A DNA stretch of 64,000 bases from Gorsachius magnificus (taxonomy: Eukaryota > Chordata > Aves > Pelecaniformes > Ardeidae). A program made the position numbers and the translations under genes. Under the pieces are notes generated by a model. The model was not told the DNA's origin. It worked only from the letters and a program-made list of their open reading frames with translations, and did not search any database. The stretch is taken from NCBI GenBank assembly GCA_034008185.1, contig CM067085.1, forward strand, positions 75,504,275-75,568,274, written 5' to 3'. Positions 54,005 to 64,000 of this stretch are shown here, piece by piece (position 1 is the first letter of the stretch; every line of letters starts with the position of its first letter).

Positions 54005-57000
54005 CTCCAGACGTACCTGTTAATGACCAAACTTATTCAAAACCGAGCAACAGTATCACAGTGGAATGGAGAGCTGTACCTGGGGCTACTAGTCACCTGC
54101 TGACTGCACAAGATGGAGATTCCTTCATTGCGACTGTAGTTACAAATTCTCCAGGCACAGTGACGGGACTGGAGCCGGCCACCTTGTACAGAATCACTAT
54201 CGGATCTATAAATTCAGGAGGAAAAAGACAGCCTTCACCTTTCAGAAAAGCAAAAAGAGGTGGACTTTCAAATTCTTATTTCATATTCTTTAATGTTACT
54301 ATAATATACAGCATTCATGCAAGCATCCTTTGTTTTTTAGATTTGAACTGAAAGCAAACGGTATAGCCCAGGCACATACCAGTACTGAATTATTATAATC
54401 TTGTATTTTAAGTTGTATTGATCACATTCTCCTTTCAGTTTTTGAGGACTAGAATTCAGCCATCTGACTTAATGACCAAGACAAGAGTCTGAATTAATGG
54501 TTTACTTTATGACATTACTGTAAGTTAAATGTTTAATAGAAAGTTTTACTGGAATTTGTCTGAATATACGTGTTTCATTTTAACAAAATCAAATTTTATT
54601 TTAACGAAAGATGTAACTTGAGTGAATGGAAGAAATGAAGAAACAACCAGAAGTATAAAATAATAAGGTAATTTAAAACTTAGAGGACAGGAAATGCAGT
54701 ATCTTCTTGGTGGTTTTCATTCTACACACTCAACCTTTCATACTTTGTGTGTGAGTTACATTCACTTTACAAAACCTGTAATACCATAATGAATGCACCA
54801 AACCAGTTTCTGTATTTATTCTGTCAATCTTGCATTAATTTATTTTTCCATTTTTGTTGTCACTGAATTTGTCTCTCAGAGTTTGGCGATTGTTGTTTCT
54901 GTGTATTCATGTCAAGTTTGGCCGTTTCAAACAGCGTTACTGAAAAACCAAAAGCTTAATTGGCCTTCTTTCTCAGCAGTCCTGGCTGCTCCGGTTCTGT
55001 CGGTTAGTTCTCCGAGTTGTGACTCCATTGCAGTGAGCTGGAGATCTGTGCATTTGGCAGCTGTGTTCCTCATGAGATCAGATGGTTTGGACAGAATGCT
55101 GAAGGAGAACACCACCAGTACCTCCTTGATACTTGCACATCTAGATCCCGGAACTCTCTATACTACCAAGTCACATGCCTGGAATGTCAGTGGGCTACCT
55201 GGAGATGATTTCACATATAACCAAAGAAGAAGGAAGAAATTTCCTTTTCTGAAACCAAGTAAGCATTACAAAAATAAAAAAGATATACCCAGAAGTATTT
55301 ATGTGTATGTGTGATTGTGTTATGTTTTTCCAAGATATATTGGGTAGATTTTCAGATCATATGATTTTTACCCCATCTCAAAGACCATGAAAGCTCAGAT
55401 GACATGCCTATGTTTAATGAATATTGCTGAGGCAAAGATACCATTAACTGCCACTAAAGTTGTGCCTGGGACAGGCCTGGGTAAGGATTGCACAAGCTTA
55501 GACTGACTTGAGGGATTTTCTAACTGAGAAGCAAATACTCAGATAAGGCAAGGAGTTTCAACGGAAAGCTTTGTGATGGTGCGCAACTAGAACTATTTAT
55601 TTTAAAAATTGCCACTTTAATATGAGTGAGGGTAAGGTCTGCACCACAAAAATTGTATTTAGTTTGCAAGTTACGAAAACGATCATATCTGTGGGCCATA
55701 TGCTAAGTTGTATTTATGCGTTCCAGATTGATGCCAGAGGTCCCAATGCACCAGGGGATGTTGAAGTAGCTGTTAACAGTGGTGCTTTAAGAGCTATTGT
55801 TTCTTGGATACCAACAGGAGGAGCCCCAACTTACAGTGTGACAGCCTCCAGTGAACTCTTGAAACTGAAGTGTAACACATCTTCTGCCTCCTGCACGGTG
55901 CTGTCACTCCAGGCCAGCTCTGAATATGACGTTTCTGCCACAGCATACAGTGATGCTGGATCCAGTAAACCTGCTGATGCAGTAAGCTTAAAAACTGGTA
56001 TGTGTCATTGATCCTCATAAAGCTTATGGCATTTTAGCATATATTTCTTTAATCTCCAATGTAAATTAATCCATTGCAATCCACAAGTGGTTTTTAAATC
56101 ATTACTTCTGCTTCTGAACTTTGTGCATGAACTGTGCCATACACCTTTCTATTTCGGGGATAGTAGCCTAAGCTTTCTTCATATTTCTGTGAGAAAAACT
56201 TGCGGTGGTCTATAGAGCGTTGGCTGAACCACTAAGCCTACGTTTTCTTCTTACCAGAAGTACCTGTTCTAAAGTCAGTTTTCTGTCCTACTGTGTCAGA
56301 TGTTAAATTTCAAAAAAAAAAAAAAAGTTTCTTCCTTTACAGTTTTGAAAGGTGACTCCTGAGGGTAAACATCATGTCCTCTTCACACCAGCTGACTTGT
56401 TTTGCTTTGTGGCTGATGAAGAACTGACAGTTATTACTAAAACTTTAATTTCGCATTTTTCAGAGAAGGCAGAGCCTTTTCTCATTCTCCACAGCGGTTG
56501 CTTCTTCAGCCAACATAGGAAGCAAAGTTCAAGTTCGAGGGTTCTACATACACATAAAAAGTAAAACAACTAAACAAAGATACCTTACAAAAACAGTCCT
56601 CAAAAGGTTATGTATAAAGGTTATCAAAGTCATCAGGATTTTTAATGCCATTTTCAGCTTAGACACCATGCATTCTGAAAGTTTCCTCTCCTCACAGAAC
56701 AGTTTCACTGGGTACCTCAGTCACTGCTTCTGATCACTTGCACAAAATCATCTCATGGGCATCTCACCATTCAATAAATCCATAGTAGATGGCCCAAGAA
56801 CTACGTGTTGCTTCATAGAACACGATCAGCGTTTATTCACTGTCAAACAAGTCTTTCTTTAGAAAAGATTATTTATAACTGCCCTGCATTACTTATTAAA
56901 AAGTTCATTTTATTTCTCATTTAACTTTAAAAAAATATTTGAGAATGTAAAAACAAGTGTTGTTCACAAGTTTCTTCCTCCGGGGTTTTATTTAAATATT

Positions 57001-57170
57001 TTCTCTTTGCAGTCACCATTGTCAAATGCTGTTACCAAAGCCTCAGTGTTCAACCAGGTGGCGTTAACTGGATTTTCAGAGGTCTAAAGCAATCAGTTTC
57101 TTTTGGAGTAAAATTCAAGCTGCAGCTTTCTTCTTTTCATATAAACAGTTCTGACACTTCCATGCTTTAA
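54005..57170 (+). CDS. FNDC7: FNDC7 remnant: three fibronectin type III exons plus a degraded fourth
   Basis: FNDC7 is a secreted or extracellular protein built of about nine FN3 domains in human. Exons here: 54005-54259 (SITVEWRAVPGATSHLLTAQ, SPGTVTGLEPATLYRITI), 54980-55258 (VLAAPVLSVSSPSCDSIAVS, KENTTSTSLI), 55740-55997 (SPNAPGDVEVAVNSGALRAI, YSDAGSSKPADAVSLKT) and a weak 57013-57170 (CCYQSLSVQPGGVNWIF, then stop). All are phase 1 at both ends, as FN3 exons usually are, and the first three align closely with domains of human FNDC7 as I know it. The second exon has lost three residues and the original donor. No signal-peptide exon and no domains 5-9 were found. It may be a shortened gene or a decaying pseudogene. 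The first three exons are certain homologues; their expression is unknown. Confidence 0.7.
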
Positions 57171-60100
57171 CAGTAGCTCTAATGTATTTTAAGCAATTAT
57201 GAACTGTTGGTGTATTTTTTCTCCATTCTTCCTGGCATAGAGACATTGACATCTCAAAATTACACGCTACAACCTTGACAATGCTGTAGTACTATTTTCA
57301 TCAGCTCCTCTCATTTTCATGATGGAAAATGAGAAGTAATTGTAACAGATTATTTGCATGTCTGTTAAAAAAAAGAATCTGATTACAAGAAAAAAAAAAT
57401 CCCACATTGACTCAGCTCAAAAAAAAAGTAGTCAGAAGATGTAGACAATCTACCCAAACAGGGAGGAAGAGGAACACAACCAAGCTGAGCCAGATCTGTA
57501 CCCTCCTACTGTGGCTGTGCATACATTGCAGGCGTTGTTGCGCAGGCATTAGACGTTATCTAATAACAATTAACACTGCTGATAGGTGATTAACGAACTT
57601 CACTCGGGATTGGTTTCAGGTTCTCCCCAGACTGAGGCAAATGCTTTTTTATGATCGTGCTGACTTGTTTTAAGATCACCAGGAAAGAATTAGATGTAGT
57701 GTTTTCATAGATGGTTTCTGTGAAGCTCTGGACTTGATGAAGCAAAACAAGCAAGCAACCAAAAAACGCCCAAGTAAAACCCAAAATAACTGCAACAACA
57801 AACCACCCCAAGCAACCCAACCCCAAAAACCTTAAAAGAGAAACACCTTGAGAATCCACAAAATTCCTGTTGAAGACCTGGAGGTAGGCAGCACGCTGGT
57901 ACGCTCAGTAAAATGAATGCTTTCAGTATCTGTGAAATGAGTTATACGAACGAATTAGGTGATTAAAACCACCTTGGTTACTTCATGATATATGCCTTCA
58001 TTAATGCTTACTTAATAAAAACTCAAATTATTTTAAAGATGTATTACTTGAAATTATACGAAGATGAAAACTTGCAAAAAAATTTGTCTGTATTGTTCCA
58101 AATAAAAGTTCTATGTAATTGTATTTGACAGAGCAGTAATAGCTCAAAACTTAAATAGGTTGTTTTCGGTCCTGTAAAGAAACTGGCAAAAATCTATCTT
58201 TCAGTTGGTTTCAGATTTGACCCCGAATTGCTGAGATTCAAGAAGTGTTCTCCCACATCCAACTATTGTTGGGAAAGAGGGGAAGGAAGGAAGAAAAAGA
58301 AGAGACACACATGACCACTCCATTGCAAAACCTCAAGAGTGGCGTTTAAACGCTGTTTTACCTTGCTTTACAGCTGGTGGACGTCTCCCGTACGTTAAGT
58401 CCTGTGCGCTTCATCGCAGAGCAGAAAGGGCTCAGACATCTACCAAAGCCAGCAGAAACCATCTCACTCTTTCAGGTTCTCCTTAAGAGATCCTGGCTGT
58501 TTGCTTACTGGCTTTGAGTCACTGCGTCATACTCAGCTGTAAATACACGACCTATGAGCTCATTCATGTTTCTTCAACATATGAACAGAAATATAGGCAC
58601 CATGGGTACGCAGGGTCGTGTACCAAGTACCCCCACTGCAATGAGACACGTTGCCCTGCCATTCAAGTTACCCTTTTCAATACAGACAGACAATCCAAAT
58701 ACCACTCCTGTTATTGTCAGATACGTACAAGTCTGTTTGTACTGACACCAATTACCTGCATAGCTAGGTGGCAGCAGGTCGATGTGAACCACTGGGGCCA
58801 AAACCTTGACCCTGCCTTGCAATAAAAGACTGCCTCTCTGCTACTTCTTCAGATCTGAAATCTTGTTCAACTAATTGACTATCTTCAAAAGAAAAAAAAG
58901 TAGAAACGAAAGAAGCGTAGTTCTGAAGTTGGTATCATCAGTTCAGGTAAGTACTTCTCAGTGGAGCAACGGGGTATTTCAAGGACAGCTTAGGCTCCAA
59001 GAGGAATGACTATCCCAGCTGGGCAACTATGGACACATGGCACACTGACCGCACAGGGTCCGTTAGCCAGCTCTGCAGTCGCACCCCCTGGAAAAACTCG
59101 CAACCTCCAATTGACATTGGCAGAAATTTTCTTCTAATGACCCTGAGCCAAATGCCCGCTGCAGCTGCGCTGCTTGCAACTGCATCAGAGCAGTCAGCGC
59201 CGGAGACTCCACTCATCGTACGCTTCCTGATCAGAGCTGCTTCGTAGAAGTTCCATGGAGCTGTTCCTTCTGGTTTCAAGGAAGGTTATATGAAATAAAA
59301 TGGCATCAGAAGGACAAAAAGGAATTAAAGAGTCCCTGGATCCAAACCCAAGACCTGCAAGACACTAAATCCCAAGGATAACTTAAGATCTGTGTCTCAG
59401 TTTAAATTGTTTTCATGGGTTTTGGTCAGTCGTAAGCATTGTGCTGTTACACCGCTAGCTAAAGTATGTAACAGGGATCTAATTAAACCCAAAAGTCAAA
59501 AAGGGCTATTTATTGAAAAATAAAAGCAAAGTCCTCAAATTACTGCCCTTGTAAGAGGTACTGGCACGAACCCCTGTTTGCACAAGCTGCATCAAAACGT
59601 TCACTATCTCTATTGTAAGTAGGCAGCTCTCTCCACTTTAAGGTCAAAGACTGTTTCTCAAATACCTGGATTTTGCCTGCAAATAAACCATGCTTTCACT
59701 GCGTTTCCTGGCCGCGGCAGTGGAGGAGGAATGCTAGAGGAACAACTCAGTAATCCATTTCCCTGGCAGAACACCGGCCTTGCAGCCTCTCTGCCCAAGA
59801 ACATTCTTGTTTCAGAAACTCAGAGGCTGAAGGTTAACAGACCAAAAGCAGCCTTCTGGTGGCACAGAAGGTGAATTAAAGCGGTCCTTGCAGTTCAGAC
59901 AGAATACATGCAGTCTCCTGGCAGGCTGCAAAGGCAGCTCTAATCATCTGCTAACTGGGGGGTTATTTCTTACACAGCCAGTACAGTTCTCCTCTTCCCA
60001 TATTAAATGAGAGCTCAGTATTTCAGTTTTACACTGCCATGGAAAGAACTTTTTGAAGCTTAAGCTTTGTTTCAAGCTGAGATTTAAAATCGGGTAACAA

Positions 60101-61827
60101 AAACATAAGCAGACAATACCTGCAACCTCAGTATTCAAAGATTTCTAACACTAAGGGTCACAGTGACAAAGGAAACATTAACAATTCAGAAAACAATAAA
60201 TAAGAGCAGGGAGGAAGAAAAAAAAAGTGTGTTATTTCTTCTGCTTTGAGTAGTACAGAATGAAGTGTATTGTTCAAAATCCAAGCAGTGCATTTTCTCC
60301 TGGAGGTTTAAAAGAAAAAAAATCCTAGTATCTAAATATCATACCTAGATGACCTGCAGCACACAAGCAGAAAAGGCACAAACAGCAATTTATTTCTACC
60401 TTCAGGTCACTTCATGGCCATCAATGAGTCACACTTAACGTTCTTCCTATTTCAGGGCTGCTCCATTTCTTTGTTAGCTGCATCCTCCTTGTAAGGCCCA
60501 CAGAATCCCTTACTCATGCAAGTGTCACTTAGCCTGGAAATGAAACGTGGAGGAACCCAAGCACTCTTTGACATGCAGGGAAAAGCTGACACCCAGTACA
60601 AAGGAATTAATTGAGAGTTTATTCCGGACGGTTCTCCTCACTTTGTATACAAGTCATCAGAATAATCTATCAAATAGTCTTGGACTTTAATCGTACGATT
60701 TTTTTTTCCCTGTAATGCATTTTGGTTTTTGCTTCTAACAACCTGTTTAAAAAAAAAAAATTGCCAGATGAAATGTTCAGCACAAACTGCAATCCTTACT
60801 ATTTGTAGAAAATATGACTTAAAAAAGGACACTATCAGGTAATTCTTATTTTAAATGTTTACACTTATAAAAATGCTTTGGAAGCTTGAAACTGAAATCC
60901 TTTGTAATAGTTTTCTTCTTCCTACCTCCCTCTTCCCATCTTAAATGCCTTTATTAGCCCAGGATTATCATAAATGACAGTGCAGCTGCCGATTAAAAAC
61001 ATTAGAAGACCACAAATGGATAAATCGTGGTTTTAAAAAAAAAAAAAAAAAAAGGAAGCTTACATGGATTTTTTTTTCCCAAACAAGTAAAATGCACAGA
61101 TGGCTACATGACTCCTCCATCAACCTTACAGTGTCTGCCTGAGGTAGCCAGAATTACGAAACAAGCCCTAACATAATCCAAATCTTTGCACCAAAACCAC
61201 CACCTCCTTGCAAGTCCACTCTCAATTTAACACCAGTGGTGATCAACAACATAATACATTTTAAAAGCTTTTGAAAAAACAGCAGATGCAGTGGACATCA
61301 GTGTTAGTTCTAAACCTGCAGCCCTCAATGGACATTGTATGCACATAAATATCTCTGCTATAATACACATTCAAGATCCATCCCTAAGCGCCACACTATT
61401 ATGTAAAGCACAGCCATGCTAACTTCAGGATACAAACCATAATTCCACGTCTGCAAAATGAAAGTAGAATTAGTGGCAGTTTATTGCCTCATACAAATTT
61501 AACCAACATGGCAACCATGCCAAAGGAATTAAAACATTTTCAGGACATATGTACAGACTGTACATTTCAGAAACATCTGAACAATAAAAATGCAAGGACA
61601 ATCTCTGCATTACGAATTAAACTAAACAAATGGTTTGAAACCGTCAATGCATTGGATGGGTTTACAAAGGCACTTCCCTACCCAAAATAGGAAATGACAA
61701 TCTGCAGCCTAGAGGGAGGTTGGAGAAGAGTGCTCATCAACTACTGCACAATCTCAACTTTAAGAAAAAATAAGCAGGATTTAATCAAACATTTATAGGA
61801 TTCAATGTGATCCACTTCTGAAAGAGT
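57171..61827. other. Intergenic DNA with the PRPF38B 3' UTR at its right end
   Basis: I find no convincing coding exon. A-rich and T-rich runs occur at about 57389, 60742 and 61034-61053. Minus-strand AATAAA candidates for PRPF38B lie near 60610 and 61479 (plus-strand tttatt). At 58700-58900 an AATAAA followed by gactgcctctctgctacttc vaguely recalls an LTR R region, but no LTR boundaries are visible. A mildly GC-rich patch at 59040-59260 has overlapping open frames on both strands and no recognisable domain. Confidence 0.5.
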
Positions 61828-63053
61828 TCACAGAGTCTCATCTTTGTTTTTATGTTGCTTTTCTTGGCTCTCTCGTTCCGTACTTTGGCTCCTTCGACGA
61901 TCGTGTTTGTCTGAATGGTCCTTGCTGTCACTGTGATCGTGTTTGTGGGAACGTTCTTTGCTTCTGCTACGCTTTCTAGATTTTTCTTTGCTGGGACTCT
62001 GGTCTTTTTGGTTCTCAACGCTATCTGTTCTTCCTCTGCTTCTGCTTTACTTCGTTTATTTGACTTTCCTTCTTACTTCGGCTCCTACTCCTATGCTTTC
62101 TTTCCCGGCTTCGACTTCTACTATGCTTTCTCTCCTTTTTGGAATCCCTTTTGTCATCCCGGTGTTTCTTGTCATCCTTGTCATCCTTGTGTCTTCTCTC
62201 TTCTATATCACCCTTACTTTTCCTTTCTTTTGATCTTTCTCTAGATCGATCTTTTTCCCCCTCTTTCCTTATCATAATCTCTCTCTTTTTTCCGGCTCCG
62301 TTCATTTTCTTTCTCTCGCTCCCTATCTCTGTCTCTTCTATCTCCTTTCCTGTCACGACTTCGACTACGGCTTCTGTATCTGTCCCTGCTTCTGCTTCGC
62401 CTCCGTTCTAGTGTGCGATCAGAACTTCGAGACCTCCGCCTTTCTTTTTCTCTCTCCTTAGCTTCACGTTCTAATCTCTGCCGTTCTCGTTCCCTTTCTA
62501 GTTCTCTGTCAAAACTAGATGATCCATGGCCTTCCCGATGATGACTTCTGCTTCTGGATCTTCTGGGAGACCTCCTGGGACTGATGGATCGTCTTGGAGA
62601 CCTTTTAAAATAAAAGATATTCAATATGAAGCACAACCTTTTTAAGTTACTTTCCAATTTATACTTTACGGACACAGTCTATATTTAATCTTAAATACCA
62701 AATGTCATCCAGTTATTTTGATCCACTGGCATCCATAAACTGTTTTGCCTGTTGCCTTAAAACTTCTCTCGGTGAAACGCAAACATATTGAACTTTTAAC
62801 ATTTATTTTCAAAATAACGTGTATATGACCTTGAACGTCTACGTTCTGCATGCCGGTCTATTTCTTCCATTCCCTCCTTGCCATCTTTCTTGATTTTTCT
62901 AGGTCTGCTTTTAATTTGCTGGTCAATGGTTTTCTGGACTGGCACAGGTATTCTTGGAAACAATGTGGAAAACCATTCAAGCTTAGTGAGGAAGGAACGA
63001 AGCATCTCCCCGATGGTCATAACACAACCCCCACCTGCCTTCACATCCAGGTC
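61828..63053 (-). CDS. PRPF38B: PRPF38B, last two coding exons; gene continues past right edge
   Basis: PRPF38B is a PRP38-family pre-mRNA splicing factor with a C-terminal arginine/serine-rich domain. Exon 63053-62830 begins DLDVKAGGGCVMTIGEMLRS and continues through FLTKLEWFSTLFPRIPVPVQ to AERRRS. It ends the conserved PRP38 core. It joins at an unusual donor AAG|GTCATA (phase 2) to the last exon, which starts at 62601 and encodes SPRRSISPRRSPRRSRSRSH and long ERE/RSRS/KDDKDDKKHRD arrays, very close to human. The reading frame breaks three times in the last exon (near 62257-62261, 62069-62075 and 62038-62047); the homologous frame resumes each time and ends ...KNKDETL at the stop 61830-61828. 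A block of about 20 codons of human RS sequence is missing near the second break. Sequence 63054-64000 appears to be intron; earlier exons are outside. Confidence 0.85.
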
Positions 63054-64000
63054 CTACAAAATACAAGCAAAAAATATCCTGATGGTCAAAAATATTCTTT
63101 ACGATTTAAAAAAAAAAAAAAATGCTGCTACATTACTGCCCTCTTGAAGTCTCATGATTATGAAAGTTTACTTGTCTCATATTCTAATACATTTCCAAAC
63201 TCTGCACCCTTTGGATTTGGCAGTATGTTACAGACAGGGAATGGGACTTAATATATATGCATGCAGGCACATACTAATCCTGCAACCATCTGGATGGTAA
63301 GGGACTGTCGATGAAGAGATTAACACGAAATCCCCTTACGCAGCCTGGCTATGTGGTATGATCTCGTACTTTTTTTAAATGCCACAAAGTTGAGAAGTCC
63401 TCTCAAACTACATTTAATACTCCATTTTGTGGATGTACAACTGCGTACCATCATACCCAACCCTGTGGCCTAAATCATTTAAGAACTACATCATTGCCTA
63501 TCTAAAAATGAGCATAGAAAAACCTCTAGTACAAAATGGCATCCTAACAGAATTGGAAGCAATAGCAAACCAACTGCCATGAAGCAGTGAGGTTTCTAAT
63601 TTAGAAATATGTAAAAAAATAAATAAATGAACAAATAATTGGAAACGCATAATCCATGATGACCATTGTCTCTGAAAAGGGTCATTACCGCATGAAGGCC
63701 TTCTTGCTATGCCCTCTCACAGCTCAGGACATGTTAGTCAGCTATTGTCAGTCCCAAACCTATAGTGCAAGCACACAAGGAAAGTGAGATTTGTTACCTA
63801 AACAGGAAGAGAAAATCTAAATGTAAAACTGCTTGCACTCACACACATTTAAGTGTTCAGATATACAGTTTTTCCAAATATAATCGCTGCAGAGATCTAA
63901 AGAAGGAAAAAAAGGAGTTAAACGTAGCACCTGGAGAGTACGTACAGTTAAACAAAATAAACATAAGCAGCATTTTGAAAGTAACTCTGTATCCTGGGAA

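Noticed and set aside
58700..58900. Possible retroviral LTR R region (AATAAA followed by gactgcctctctgctacttc)
   Set aside because: No TG...CA boundaries, no flanking duplication and no recognisable LTR body, so it was not annotated as an element.
59010..59279. Open frames of 72 and 89 codons on opposite strands, checked as missing FNDC7 domains
   Set aside because: None of the frames shows the CC...W...C spacing or FN3 strand pattern of FNDC7.

Overview
The window is vertebrate nuclear DNA, most likely from a bird. Genes are split into short exons with GT-AG introns. The intergenic DNA carries truncated CR1 LINE tails, and one retroviral LTR (about 30.7-31.3 kb) is of a kind I know as very common in bird genomes. 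Introns are compact: STXBP3 fits in about 23 kb. Two CpG islands (about 10.6-11.5 kb and 51.4-52.3 kb) mark promoters. No prokaryotic, CRISPR or tRNA/rRNA features were seen.

Five genes of the conserved block GPSM2 - AKNAD1 - STXBP3 - FNDC7 - PRPF38B (human 1p13.3) can be read directly. GPSM2 (minus) enters from the left: its first coding exon is at 766-827, and most of 1-10.9 kb is its 5' introns. AKNAD1 (plus) is complete from ATG 12019 to stop 23781: fifteen coding exons join in phase to 934 codons. STXBP3 (minus) has eighteen coding exons between 48034 and the stop at 28016; they join in phase to 579 residues, but the first coding exon in the CpG island is unresolved. FNDC7 (plus) survives as three fibronectin type III exons plus a degraded fourth (54005-57170). 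PRPF38B (minus) contributes its last two coding exons (61828-63053), with apparent frameshifts in the RS domain, and runs off the right edge.

The layout is GPSM2 and AKNAD1 head to head over the first CpG island, AKNAD1 and STXBP3 tail to tail, and STXBP3 head to head with FNDC7 over the second CpG island. As I remember the human locus, FNDC7 shares a strand with STXBP3 and PRPF38B, so here it looks locally inverted, shortened and partly altered at a splice site.

Points for follow-up are a phase-compatible chain of unassigned plus-strand open segments at 24.4-32.4 kb interleaved with the 3' half of STXBP3, the unusual FNDC7 copy, three reading-frame breaks in PRPF38B, the unresolved STXBP3 first exon with a divergent Kozak-ATG exon beside it, a GC-AG intron in STXBP3, and a possible frame-breaking cassette exon in GPSM2. 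The genes are not an operon; they are independent genes for spindle orientation, centrosome or cilium-related function (by family), vesicle fusion, an extracellular FN3 protein, and splicing.
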